Below, in pieces: positions 1-6,324 of a DNA stretch of 6,495 bases. This DNA comes from Rickettsiales bacterium (GTDB lineage Bacteria; Pseudomonadota; Alphaproteobacteria; Rickettsiales; UBA1997), in assembly GCA_031255235.1 (NCBI GenBank), contig JAIRSX010000047.1:1-6495 (forward strand), given 5' to 3'. A program made the translations under genes and the position numbers. The notes beneath the pieces were generated by a model. The model saw nothing but the letters and a program-made list of their open reading frames with translations, was not told the DNA's origin and made no database searches. Within the stretch, counting starts at the first letter, position 1; the number at the start of each line of letters is the position of its first letter.

Positions 1-1
1 T

Positions 2-829
2 TTGTTAAACAAACAAAAAACAACTGCTGATGCAGTTTTAAAAATAAATGATCAAATTTCTTTAACAGATTTTATTTCTAAAATTCTTAACAAGAAAAAT
101 GAAAACAAACCGAAAGATAAAATAATAACAAAAAACACTCTACAAAACTTCAGAAAACTGATTATTTTTGAAAATGATGTTTTCTTTGTCATAAATAAAC
201 CAACCGGTTTGGCAGTTCAATCTGGAACTAAAACAGAAATATCTGTTGCAGATTTTTTACAAAATGGTGAAAAATTGGTTCATCGTATAGACAAATCCAC
301 AAGTGGCCTTTTAATAATTGCAAAGAATAGAGAAAGTGCCGATTGTTTATCTACTTTCTTTAAAGAAAAAAAAGATATGGAGAAAATCTATCTTGCTGTT
401 GTATTTGGTAGATTCAACAAGCAAGAGGGGCAAATAAATTTCCCGTTACTTAAAAAGATAGAAAATGGAATTGAAAAAGTTTATGTTGATAAGGGGGGAA
501 AAGAAGCAATTACGCTTTATAAAGTCTTATCCTACAACGAAAAATATAATCTATCTCTTGTTGAGTGCAAAATCTTGACTGGTAGAACACATCAAATTAG
601 AGTTCATTTAAAAGAGTTAGGGCATCCAATACTTGGTGATGGAAAATATGGTGGTAAAAAGGCCTTTTTAAGTGGAACTGAGAGAGAGAGGGTTAGTCAA
701 AACATGCACTTACACTCCTATAAACTACTACTTCATAATTTTAAAGGTGAAGATTATAGCCTAAAAGCAGATTTACCGAATCATTTTGTACAAACTTTGA
801 AAAGAAGCAAATTGAAAAAGATAACTTAA
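2..829 (+). CDS. rluC: 23S rRNA pseudouridine synthase RluC, 5' end cut by the window edge
   Basis: RluC-family enzymes isomerise specific uridines in 23S rRNA to pseudouridine (955, 2504 and 2580 in E. coli) in the cytoplasm. The visible 275 residues begin inside the S4 RNA-binding domain: LNKQKTTADAVLKINDQI resembles the end of that domain in relatives. The TTG at position 2 is therefore probably an internal Leu codon, and the true start lies left of the window. The catalytic domain follows: VINKPTGLAVQSGTK at about 63-77, the catalytic motif HRIDKSTSGLL at 94-104 with the nucleophilic Asp at visible residue 97, TGRTHQIRVHL at 193-203, GHPILGDGKYGG at 207-218 and MHLHSY at 235-240. The GDGKYGGKKAF wording favours RluC over RluD and is typical of alphaproteobacteria. 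The C-terminus is complete and basic, ending at TAA. Family assignment is sure; the exact target uridines are inferred from RluC. Confidence 0.93.
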   Translation: MLNKQKTTADAVLKINDQISLTDFISKILNKKNENKPKDKIITKNTLQNFRKLIIFENDVFFVINKPTGLAVQSGTKTEISVADFLQNGEKLVHRIDKSTSGLLIIAKNRESADCLSTFFKEKKDMEKIYLAVVFGRFNKQEGQINFPLLKKIENGIEKVYVDKGGKEAITLYKVLSYNEKYNLSLVECKILTGRTHQIRVHLKELGHPILGDGKYGGKKAFLSGTERERVSQNMHLHSYKLLLHNFKGEDYSLKADLPNHFVQTLKRSKLKKIT

Positions 830-836
830 TTTTTAT

Positions 837-865
837 TTGACCTACTGTTTTTAAAGTATTAGCAT
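837..865 (+). promoter_or_regulatory. Possible promoter of the Cys-Gly micro-ORF, with a dyad
   Basis: TTGACC (837-842, five of six matches to the -35 consensus) is followed after 17 bases by TAGCAT (860-865, four of six to the -10 consensus). It lies eight bases after the rluC stop. A dyad, AAGTAT-TAGC-ATACTT (854-869), overlaps the proposed -10 and could be an operator or a weak hairpin. The -10 match is poor and the region is AT-rich, so this is tentative; the small ORF could also be read through from rluC. Confidence 0.3.
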
Positions 866-892
866 ACTTCTCATAAACAAAATTGGATTGTT

Positions 893-955
893 ATGACATG
901 TGGTTGTGGTTGTGGCTGCGGAAGTAAAAAGACCGACGGCGGAAAAAAGAAATAG
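893..955 (+). CDS. 20-residue (Cys-Gly)4 Lys-rich micropeptide, function unknown
   Basis: This ATG-to-TAG frame encodes Met-Thr, four Cys-Gly units in a row, then SKKTDGGKKK. An in-frame TAG at 860-862 and the lack of ATG, GTG or TTG between it and 893 fix the start. A weak ribosome site (TTGGAT, GGA at 885-887) lies five bases upstream. The repeat is spelled TGT GGT TGT GGT TGT GGC TGC GGA, so the Cys-Gly pattern persists through three synonymous changes, which hints at selection on the peptide. The DNA is locally much richer in G and C than its surroundings. A strong hairpin terminator starts 34 bases after the stop. Four closely spaced thiols could bind Zn, Cu or an Fe-S centre, or the peptide could be a precursor for modification; no family is recognised and both ideas are inference. 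A decayed simple repeat remains possible. Confidence 0.5.
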   Translation: MTCGCGCGCGSKKTDGGKKK

Positions 956-988
956 TTGATTTCTTTGTTTTTTCATAAAAAAATATAG

Positions 989-1016
989 ACCAAATTTCGA
1001 AAGAAATTTGGTTTTA
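989..1016. terminator. Rho-independent terminator, probably bidirectional
   Basis: A perfect 9-bp inverted repeat, CCAAATTTC (990-998) and GAAATTTGG (1003-1011), encloses a GAAA tetraloop (999-1002) and is followed on the + strand by TTTTATTGTT. Read on the - strand, the same stem is followed by TCTATATTTTTTT. It lies between the rluC/micro-ORF transcript and the convergent secretin gene, so it can end both. Confidence 0.85.
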
Positions 1017-1060
1017 TTGTTGAATAATTATTACCTCTCTATCACCTACTTTTTATGTTT

Positions 1061-2728
1061 TTACAAATAGTTATCCACATTACTTGTATATTTTTCAAGT
1101 AAGTTTCTATTGTGTTCATTTAGACCGTCATTTGCTCTAACTATAGTTGCTTTTATAAAAATAACAGTCTCCGTAACTTTTTTTTCAATCGATTGTGTTT
1201 TAAAAATATTACCAATTAAAGGAATTGAAGACAAAATTGGAAGACCCCTTTCTGTAGATACCGAACTGTCATCCAATAGACCACCAATAACCAAAACATT
1301 TCCGGACATAATTTTTAGGGAAGTATTCAAAGCCCTTTTTTCAATAATTGGAATACTATTTGCGTCACCTAAATCACAGAGTTGACCGTTTGTCCTTATC
1401 AAACCTTTTTCACAAGCCTCTGATTGATTATTTCCCTGACACAAATTTACAGCACAAGATGCTTCAGCTAATGCTATAGAAGGATCCTCCATCAAACCCT
1501 TTTGAACAGACATTTCAGGTACAACATTTAGAGTAACAGAATTATCTTTCAAATTTATGGAAGGAGTTATGGTTAATTTAACACCAATCTCCTCTTCAAC
1601 TTTCTCTGCAGTGGCAGGAGTAGACGTCACAATGCCGGTGTCTGTATCTTTTTCCACTTTTCCAGGGGACATCTTAAAATAGACAAGTTTATTTGTAAAA
1701 TCAATGTTTGCTTTTTGATTGTTGATGGCACTAATTCTTGGACTAGAAACAGTATTTGCAGTTCCAAATTCTTCTAATATGTTAATAACGGCACTCAAAT
1801 TGCCGGAATTCAAAGATGCGGAAACAACGGAATCACTAATTTGTCCTGTTCTTATACCATTTACAAAAAACGCTCCTTTGTTTGACATAACACTTGTCCA
1901 ATCAACGCCCATCTTAAATGAATCATTTAAAACTATTTCTACAACTTTTGCTTCAATTAATACCTGTGCTGAATAATTTTGTCTCACAATTTTTAGATAT
2001 TTATCCACGGCCTCATGGGTTTTTGAATTTGCGTATAAAGTAACAGCAGAAGCAGATTTATTCATAAAGACTTTGGGGGTCAGTTTAACTGGACTTTTTC
2101 GCTCTTGTTCCACACCATCCAATGGTGGTGGCGTACTATCATCCTGCATTGACGTAGCTCTCTCTTCCTCAATACCAACTATTGTAGTTATATCCGATTC
2201 AACGCTTCCCCAAATATCGTTATCTATTAAAAAATCCAATGTATAGGTTTTTGTGTATGGTGTATCGGGTTCAAATTTCAGAATTCCATCCGTATATGAA
2301 TATTTTAAATTTGCGACATCTGCAATTCTTTGGACAACAACTTCGAGAGGCTTTTTTGTAACCTTGAGAAAAATGCCACCATTAACTCTTGGATCGAGTT
2401 CTATATCAACTCCAGCATTTCTTGCCAACTCATTCAACAAATCTTTAATTGGAACCTCCTCTGTAACCGCAAGCGAAATCAATTCTCCATTTCCAATAGG
2501 TGGAGGGGGCGGAACAACAAGCAATTGTGAGATATCTAAAGGAATTGCCTGATTTGAACTAATAGAAGACTTATTTGAAACAACAAAATCGTCGTAAAAA
2601 TCTTTTCTTGTGAGGCCAAGTTTTGGATCAACAACACTTCTATTGCAAGAAATAAGAAACAAGAAGCAAATTAAAAATATCTTATACATGTTTCGCAAGA
2701 TTAATACACGTTTGCAGAGAGAATACAA
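1061..2728 (-). CDS. Outer-membrane secretin lipoprotein of the MshL/PilQ/GspD superfamily
   Basis: Secretins form the multimeric outer-membrane gate for type IV pili or type II secretion. Residues run from the TTG start. A lipoprotein signal peptide has hydrophobic core IFLICFLFLI and lipobox LISC, lipidated Cys at 28. A Pro-rich linker (PPPPP, 73-77) leads to an N0/STN domain at about 90-154 (VPIKDLLNELARNAGVDIEL onward). A short N1-like segment covers about 215-250, and the secretin barrel runs from about 255 (QVLIEAKVVEI) through SSPRISAINNQKA (328-340) to the signature VLVIGGLLDD (478-487) and GLPILSSIPLIGNIF (495-509). About 425-455 holds an insert with four Cys (425, 430, 439, 451), absent from the MshL or PilQ proteins I can recall. 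TTG at 2728 is preferred because GAGGT lies 8 bases upstream; ATG at 2689 would give a shorter textbook signal peptide but has no ribosome site. No pilus or secretion partner gene is adjacent, so which machine it serves is open. Confidence 0.88.
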   Translation of the reverse strand: MYSLCKRVLILRNMYKIFLICFLFLISCNRSVVDPKLGLTRKDFYDDFVVSNKSSISSNQAIPLDISQLLVVPPPPPIGNGELISLAVTEEVPIKDLLNELARNAGVDIELDPRVNGGIFLKVTKKPLEVVVQRIADVANLKYSYTDGILKFEPDTPYTKTYTLDFLIDNDIWGSVESDITTIVGIEEERATSMQDDSTPPPLDGVEQERKSPVKLTPKVFMNKSASAVTLYANSKTHEAVDKYLKIVRQNYSAQVLIEAKVVEIVLNDSFKMGVDWTSVMSNKGAFFVNGIRTGQISDSVVSASLNSGNLSAVINILEEFGTANTVSSPRISAINNQKANIDFTNKLVYFKMSPGKVEKDTDTGIVTSTPATAEKVEEEIGVKLTITPSINLKDNSVTLNVVPEMSVQKGLMEDPSIALAEASCAVNLCQGNNQSEACEKGLIRTNGQLCDLGDANSIPIIEKRALNTSLKIMSGNVLVIGGLLDDSSVSTERGLPILSSIPLIGNIFKTQSIEKKVTETVIFIKATIVRANDGLNEHNRNLLEKYTSNVDNYL

Positions 2729-2736
2729 TTTTTTTT

Positions 2737-2741
2737 ACCTC
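2737..2741 (-). promoter_or_regulatory. Shine-Dalgarno site of the secretin gene
   Basis: On the - strand TAAGAGGT is followed by eight A residues and then TTG at 2728. GAGGT matches the anti-SD core at ideal spacing. This is the main reason for choosing the TTG start over the in-frame ATG at 2689. Confidence 0.6.
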
Positions 2742-2785
2742 TTATCAAATTTAAAACACATTTTCATTACTAATTTTAATTTGCC

Positions 2786-2814
2786 ATTTTAAAAATATAA
2801 ATTACGTATGACAA
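2786..2814 (-). promoter_or_regulatory. Sigma70-type promoter of the secretin gene
   Basis: On the - strand TTGTCA (2814-2809, five of six matches) and TAAAAT (2791-2786, five of six matches) are separated by exactly 17 bases. Transcription would start near 2779, giving a leader of about 50 bases before the TTG start. The element overlaps the region just upstream of the divergent threonine synthase gene, so expression of the two could be coupled. Confidence 0.55.
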
Positions 2815-2818
2815 TTAT

Positions 2819-4021
2819 ATGAAATACAATTCTACAAGGGATAAGACAATTTTAAAGAATTTCACAGATATAATTATATCGGGTACTGCTGCTGATGGTG
2901 GCTTGTATATACCGGAAACAATACCACATTTCAAGTTGGATAAAAATTTAACGTACATTGAATTAGCAACTGAAATCACTTCATTGTTTACAGATATTGA
3001 TAAACAAATTATAAGGGATTGTTTTGAAAAGGCTTACAAGGATTTTAAAAATGATATAATACCCATTGAGAAATTAGATAATGATCTCTTTCTAATTAAA
3101 CTCTACCAAGGACCAACTTTGTCTTTTAAAGATTACGCTTTAAGGTTCCTAGGACAAATTGTTGATTATGTTTTGGAACAGAAAAAACTAAAAAAACAAA
3201 TCATAACCGCCACATCTGGAGATACTGGACCTGCTGCAATTTATGGTTTTAAAGATTCTAAAAATGTCAGTATAAAAGTCTATTTTCCGAGCAAGAATGT
3301 TTCCAAACTTCAACGTGAACAAATGTTATCTATAAAACAATCAAATATTGAAGTTGTGCCGATAGACGCTGATTTTGATAGCTGTCAAAAATTAGTCAAA
3401 GATAGTTTCGCAAATGACAAAGATGGAAATTTAATGACTGTCAATTCTATAAATATGGGTAGAATTATTGCTCAAATTGTATATTACGTATATATTTATA
3501 GTAAAATTCCTAACCCAAATTTTTTTGTACCAACTGGTAATTTTGGCAATATATGTGCCGGGTATTTAGCAAAACAGATCTTAAAGGACGATAGCATGAA
3601 GTTGTCAATCTGTGTTGGTGAAAATGATACTCTGCATAGATTCTATCAAACTGGGATTTATGAGCCGCACAAAACAATCAATACTCCTGCCAATGCTATA
3701 GATATTGCAAATCCTTCAAATTTTGAAAGAATTTTGTGTTATATGAGTGATGTGGAAGATACAAAAAGGTATATGACTTCCTTAAAAGAAAATGGTAAAT
3801 ACGAAGTAAGTAATGCTCTTTTAAAAGAATTTAGAAAAAATTTTGATGTATACAGGGTGTCCAATGCTGAAATTTTTGAGACTCAAAAATTGATTTTGGA
3901 TAAATATAAACAAAAAATTTGTCCGCATACGGCGGTTGCTTTCAAAAGTGCTTTGTCAGACAGTAACGCCCAAAACAACAAAGTCATTTTTGCTACTGCG
4001 GATCCAGTCAAATTTGAATAA
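2819..4021 (+). CDS. thrC: Threonine synthase with a short C-terminus
   Basis: ThrC is a cytoplasmic PLP enzyme that converts O-phospho-L-homoserine to L-threonine, the last step of threonine synthesis. The N-terminus (MKYNSTR, then DGGLYIPE at 26-33) matches alphaproteobacterial ThrC and fixes the start. The PLP lysine is Lys104 in GPTLSFKDYA (98-107). ATSGDTGPAA (131-140) is the substrate and phosphate-binding loop, PTGNFGNICAGYLAK (238-252) the glycine-rich loop, and CPHTAVAF (368-375) a late family motif. The protein stops at ATADPVKFE, where relatives read ATAHPAKF and go on for roughly 30 to 60 residues; the other two frames after the stop do not restore a family-like tail. The catalytic core looks intact, so activity is likely but unproven. 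No ribosome site precedes the ATG. A TATAAA at 2796-2801 could be a -10 giving a very short leader, but its -35 is poor. No thrA or thrB is nearby. Confidence 0.93.
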   Translation: MKYNSTRDKTILKNFTDIIISGTAADGGLYIPETIPHFKLDKNLTYIELATEITSLFTDIDKQIIRDCFEKAYKDFKNDIIPIEKLDNDLFLIKLYQGPTLSFKDYALRFLGQIVDYVLEQKKLKKQIITATSGDTGPAAIYGFKDSKNVSIKVYFPSKNVSKLQREQMLSIKQSNIEVVPIDADFDSCQKLVKDSFANDKDGNLMTVNSINMGRIIAQIVYYVYIYSKIPNPNFFVPTGNFGNICAGYLAKQILKDDSMKLSICVGENDTLHRFYQTGIYEPHKTINTPANAIDIANPSNFERILCYMSDVEDTKRYMTSLKENGKYEVSNALLKEFRKNFDVYRVSNAEIFETQKLILDKYKQKICPHTAVAFKSALSDSNAQNNKVIFATADPVKFE

Positions 4022-4067
4022 AATAATGAGATTAGTTTTTGGTTTGTGTAAGAATGCCTGATATATT

Positions 4068-4517
4068 TTAAAATCTCTCTCTGCTATGTTGCAACTGCCT
4101 TTCTCTGTTTTTACTCTTGATTCTGTCAGTAAACCTTGAACCCTTTCTCATTGCCATATACCTTGTCAAATTTTCACCAATAATGAGAGACGTCCAATAT
4201 CCGAGTGGTTTTGCGACACCAACAATTTTTTCATCTTCCATTCTCCCATTATCAATATTATCATATTCATTAAAATTATCAGAATTTTCCTGTTGATGTT
4301 TCTTTTCTAGTGCCCTATCTCTCATTAAATCTTCTGGTGGTTTTTTATAAACCGGTTTCGGTTTTGCTGTTTGTTTCTTTGAGGTAACCAAATCCATGCC
4401 AGCAAAGGATAAAAATATAAGAATCCTCACGACAAAAATTGACAACAATATACTCAGTATAAAAACACCGAATACAACTAATAGCTTCACATCCAAATAA
4501 TAGATATATAAAAACAA
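4068..4517 (-). CDS. Unrecognised small membrane protein, second gene after the MurF-like ligase
   Basis: I do not recognise a family. The 149-residue reading has one hydrophobic span at about 11-38 (KLLVVFGVFILSILLSIFVV and on). A Lys/Pro-rich stretch follows (KPKPVYKKPPE, 52-62), then an acidic and Asn-rich linker (about 76-97), then a possibly conserved block VGVAKPLGYWTSLIIGENLT (99-118). The tail is very basic (KSKNRERQLQHSRERF). This suggests a membrane anchor with a soluble arm; by the positive-inside tendency the arm is probably cytoplasmic. The start is uncertain: TTG at 4517 is the longest choice but lacks a well-placed ribosome site (an AGG lies about 17 bases upstream), and TTG at 4496 or GTG at 4490 are alternatives. 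It begins 46 bases after the MurF-like stop on the same strand, so co-transcription and a shared envelope role are inferred. It faces thrC convergently, and no terminator hairpin is visible in the 46-base gap. Confidence 0.7.
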   Translation of the reverse strand: MFLYIYYLDVKLLVVFGVFILSILLSIFVVRILIFLSFAGMDLVTSKKQTAKPKPVYKKPPEDLMRDRALEKKHQQENSDNFNEYDNIDNGRMEDEKIVGVAKPLGYWTSLIIGENLTRYMAMRKGSRFTDRIKSKNRERQLQHSRERF

Positions 4518-4563
4518 TAAGCAATTTTTATATACCTACAAAACAGCCGAACAAAACAAAAAG

Positions 4564-6081
4564 TTACAAACTTAAGCTGCTTTCAAACACGTCTGGCAAA
4601 TCATTTTCCAATAGGATAGCAGAATTATGTAAATTATTAGACATCCATTCCTGTGCTTTCGCAAAACTATCAACTTCCACGAGTTGTGAATTTTTATTTG
4701 TTTCCTTGAAACCTTTCACAAAAGTCGGAATTCTACTACTTTTCACGAGTACCGTCACATCTGTTTTTTCCGCTGCAATTTTACCAATTTCATAATGCAA
4801 TTCGTCATGTTTTGTCCCTAACTCAACCATACCAGGAGTGATTAGAACTTTTTTCTTGTTATCAAAAACTTGTAATAAATTCAACCCAGATTTAAAACCT
4901 TCAAAATTAGAATTATAAGCATCGTCAATAATGATATTATCACCTTGATTCTTAACCTCCAGTCTGTGTGTTATCTGTGGTAAAGTATTCAAAGAAACCA
5001 AAATAGTTTTGAATGGCATTCCAAGTTTAATTGCTATCTCAATAGCAAGAACAATGTTTGTTGCTTGATGTTCTCCAAAAATTGGAGCAAAGACTTCTTC
5101 GTTTTTGTAAGTAAAATGCAGTCCATCCTGTTTTTGTGTAATGTTCGAAATATCACCAATCTTAATAAGATTGATGTTGTCTGGGATTAAATTGTCCTCA
5201 ATGTTGTTATTTATGATCAAAAAACCGTCATTTTTAGTAACACATTCTCCTAATTCAAACTTTGTAGAAGCAACCGCCTCTCTACTTTTAAAAAACTCAT
5301 AATGTGAATCACCAATTGCCGTTATAATTCCATATTTAGGTTCTACAAAATCACATAGTTTTTTGATTGATCCTTTAAAATAAGCACCCATCTCTACCAC
5401 AAAATATTTATGTTCTTGTGATAATTTCTCTCTTATGATTCTTGTGATTCCCATTTTTGTATTTATTGAACCAGGTGTAAATAGAACAGATAAATTGGTA
5501 GATAAAATGTGTGCTAAAATGTGTTTTGTGGAAGTTTTACCCATAGAGCCTGTGACACCAATAACAATTGGATTTATTTTATGTAATTTAGATGATGCTT
5601 CCTTCAAAAATTTGTTTTGAGTATAATTTTCATATGGTGATAACAACAAATTGGATAAAATTAGGGAAAATGGAACAAAATGTATTGTGGCAAGTACTAC
5701 CAACAGTGGATACCTATATAGCACACAAATTAATGAAATAACTAAAAATAATGCCACGGAAAAGATTCTTTTAACTCTCGCGGTAAATACCATTTTCTTT
5801 TTGGCATTTTTCACATAGAAAAAATCCTTCATGGTGAAAATGATAAGGGCAATAGGGACAAAAACAACGGCATTGAGTAAATGAAAGACAATAACAAAAA
5901 TTGTTAATTTTTTGTCAATAAATCTAATATGGTTGAAAATGAACTTCAAAAACCAATTGTTTCTATATTCTTTTTGCTGAAAAAAAAGAATCAACAATCT
6001 CAATCTAAAAATTACGAATACAAAAAGTAATAAAATAATTAAATAATGCAACATATACTGTCTATAATTAATATGGAGCAT
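4564..6081 (-). CDS. Membrane-anchored MurF-like Mur ligase
   Basis: Mur ligases join an amino acid or peptide to a carboxyl group with ATP; MurF adds D-Ala-D-Ala to UDP-MurNAc-tripeptide. In place of the soluble MurF N-terminal domain, residues 1-150 carry about four membrane spans (near 11-34, 58-83, 105-121, 124-148), with FFQQKEYRNNWFLKF at 33-47 resembling a motif seen in other membrane-anchored members. The ATPase domain has P-loop GVTGSMGKTST (175-185), VVEMGAYFKGSI (228-239, metal-binding Glu), DSHYEFF (258-264), Lys274 in STKFELGE as the likely carbamylated lysine, and GEHQATN (336-342). The C-terminal domain has THRLEV (371-376), IDDAYNSN (385-392), TPGMVELG (415-422) and LLENDLPD (490-497). 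All expected catalytic motifs are present. The substrate is uncertain: it may be MurF itself or a ligase acting on a membrane-bound precursor. ATG at 6081 has only a weak AAGAA ribosome site. A second Met at 6054 is possible, because TATAAT at 6087-6082 could be a -10 box just upstream. Confidence 0.87.
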   Translation of the reverse strand: MLHINYRQYMLHYLIILLLFVFVIFRLRLLILFFQQKEYRNNWFLKFIFNHIRFIDKKLTIFVIVFHLLNAVVFVPIALIIFTMKDFFYVKNAKKKMVFTARVKRIFSVALFLVISLICVLYRYPLLVVLATIHFVPFSLILSNLLLSPYENYTQNKFLKEASSKLHKINPIVIGVTGSMGKTSTKHILAHILSTNLSVLFTPGSINTKMGITRIIREKLSQEHKYFVVEMGAYFKGSIKKLCDFVEPKYGIITAIGDSHYEFFKSREAVASTKFELGECVTKNDGFLIINNNIEDNLIPDNINLIKIGDISNITQKQDGLHFTYKNEEVFAPIFGEHQATNIVLAIEIAIKLGMPFKTILVSLNTLPQITHRLEVKNQGDNIIIDDAYNSNFEGFKSGLNLLQVFDNKKKVLITPGMVELGTKHDELHYEIGKIAAEKTDVTVLVKSSRIPTFVKGFKETNKNSQLVEVDSFAKAQEWMSNNLHNSAILLENDLPDVFESSLSL

Positions 6082-6086
6082 ATTAT

Positions 6087-6173
6087 ATGATGTTTTTTCT
6101 TAAAGGGAAATTTATTTTCAGATTTTTTGTGGCGGAAAAGAAAAAATTGGTAATGCTATTGGATAATGATTAA
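6087..6173 (+). CDS. Candidate 28-residue micro-ORF divergent from the MurF-like gene
   Basis: A double ATG opens a frame that ends at TAA and reads MMFFLKGKFIFRFF then VAEKKKLVMLLDND, a basic, hydrophobic first half with a charged end. GGAG at 6075-6078 sits 8 bases before the ATG, the best ribosome site on the + strand of this window. A perfect TATAAT (6063-6068) lies just upstream but without a convincing -35, and it would place the transcript start very close to the ribosome site. The frame starts only six bases from the divergent MurF-like ATG. Short frames arise often by chance, so this is only a candidate. Confidence 0.25.
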   Translation: MMFFLKGKFIFRFFVAEKKKLVMLLDND

Positions 6174-6256
6174 TTAATGTTATGTATCTATATCGTGTTG
6201 AATAACCTATGCTTTATACTTGTGTTGTATGTGCTATACATTCTTTATAAGAAAAA

Positions 6257-6270
6257 CATTTAATTAAATG
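6257..6270. repeat. 14-bp perfect palindrome in the intergenic spacer
   Basis: CATTTAATTAAATG is identical to its reverse complement. It lies in the spacer between the MurF-like gene and the right-edge frame, where a dimeric regulator could bind. In such AT-rich DNA a palindrome of this kind can also occur by chance. Confidence 0.25.
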
Positions 6271-6293
6271 ATATTTTAAAAAAGTGTGGTGCA

Positions 6294-6324
6294 GAACGGT
6301 CATAATTTTTTTGCTTTTCCGTTC
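6294..6324. repeat. Inverted repeat GAACGG/CCGTTC overlapping a promoter-like element
   Basis: GAACGG (6294-6299) and CCGTTC (6319-6324) are perfect 6-bp arms separated by 19 bases that include a run of T. The arms are among the most GC-rich bases of the spacer. The right arm overlaps the proposed -35 at 6322-6327, so an operator is plausible. No T-run follows the right arm on the + strand, which argues against a terminator in that direction. Confidence 0.3.

Noticed and set aside
1071..1079. A perfect DnaA-box sequence, TTATCCACA
   Set aside because: It is single and lies within the last codons of the secretin gene; a near copy at 2001-2009 (TTATCCACG) is 900 bases away, also in coding sequence. 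There is no cluster, AT-rich unwinding element or dnaA/dnaN neighbour, so no origin is supported.
1110..1976. Open frames of 85-91 codons on the + strand
   Set aside because: They lie antisense within the secretin gene, whose - strand reading has clear family motifs; they are shadows.
2253..2792. Three + strand frames of 60-99 codons near the 5' end of the secretin
   Set aside because: They overlap the secretin signal peptide and N0 domain in antisense, show no family motifs and have no ribosome site that I can see.
4022..4067. A frameshift explaining the short ThrC C-terminus
   Set aside because: I read all three frames after the stop and none resembles the family tail, so a single-base error does not explain the early stop.
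5435..5620. A 61-codon + strand frame
   Set aside because: It is antisense to the P-loop region of the Mur ligase and has no features of its own.
6082..6250. A strong promoter for the Mur ligase operon
   Set aside because: A TATAAT at 6087-6082 and several TATA-like boxes exist on the - strand, but none has a good -35 at 16-18 bases; in this AT-rich stretch I cannot choose one.
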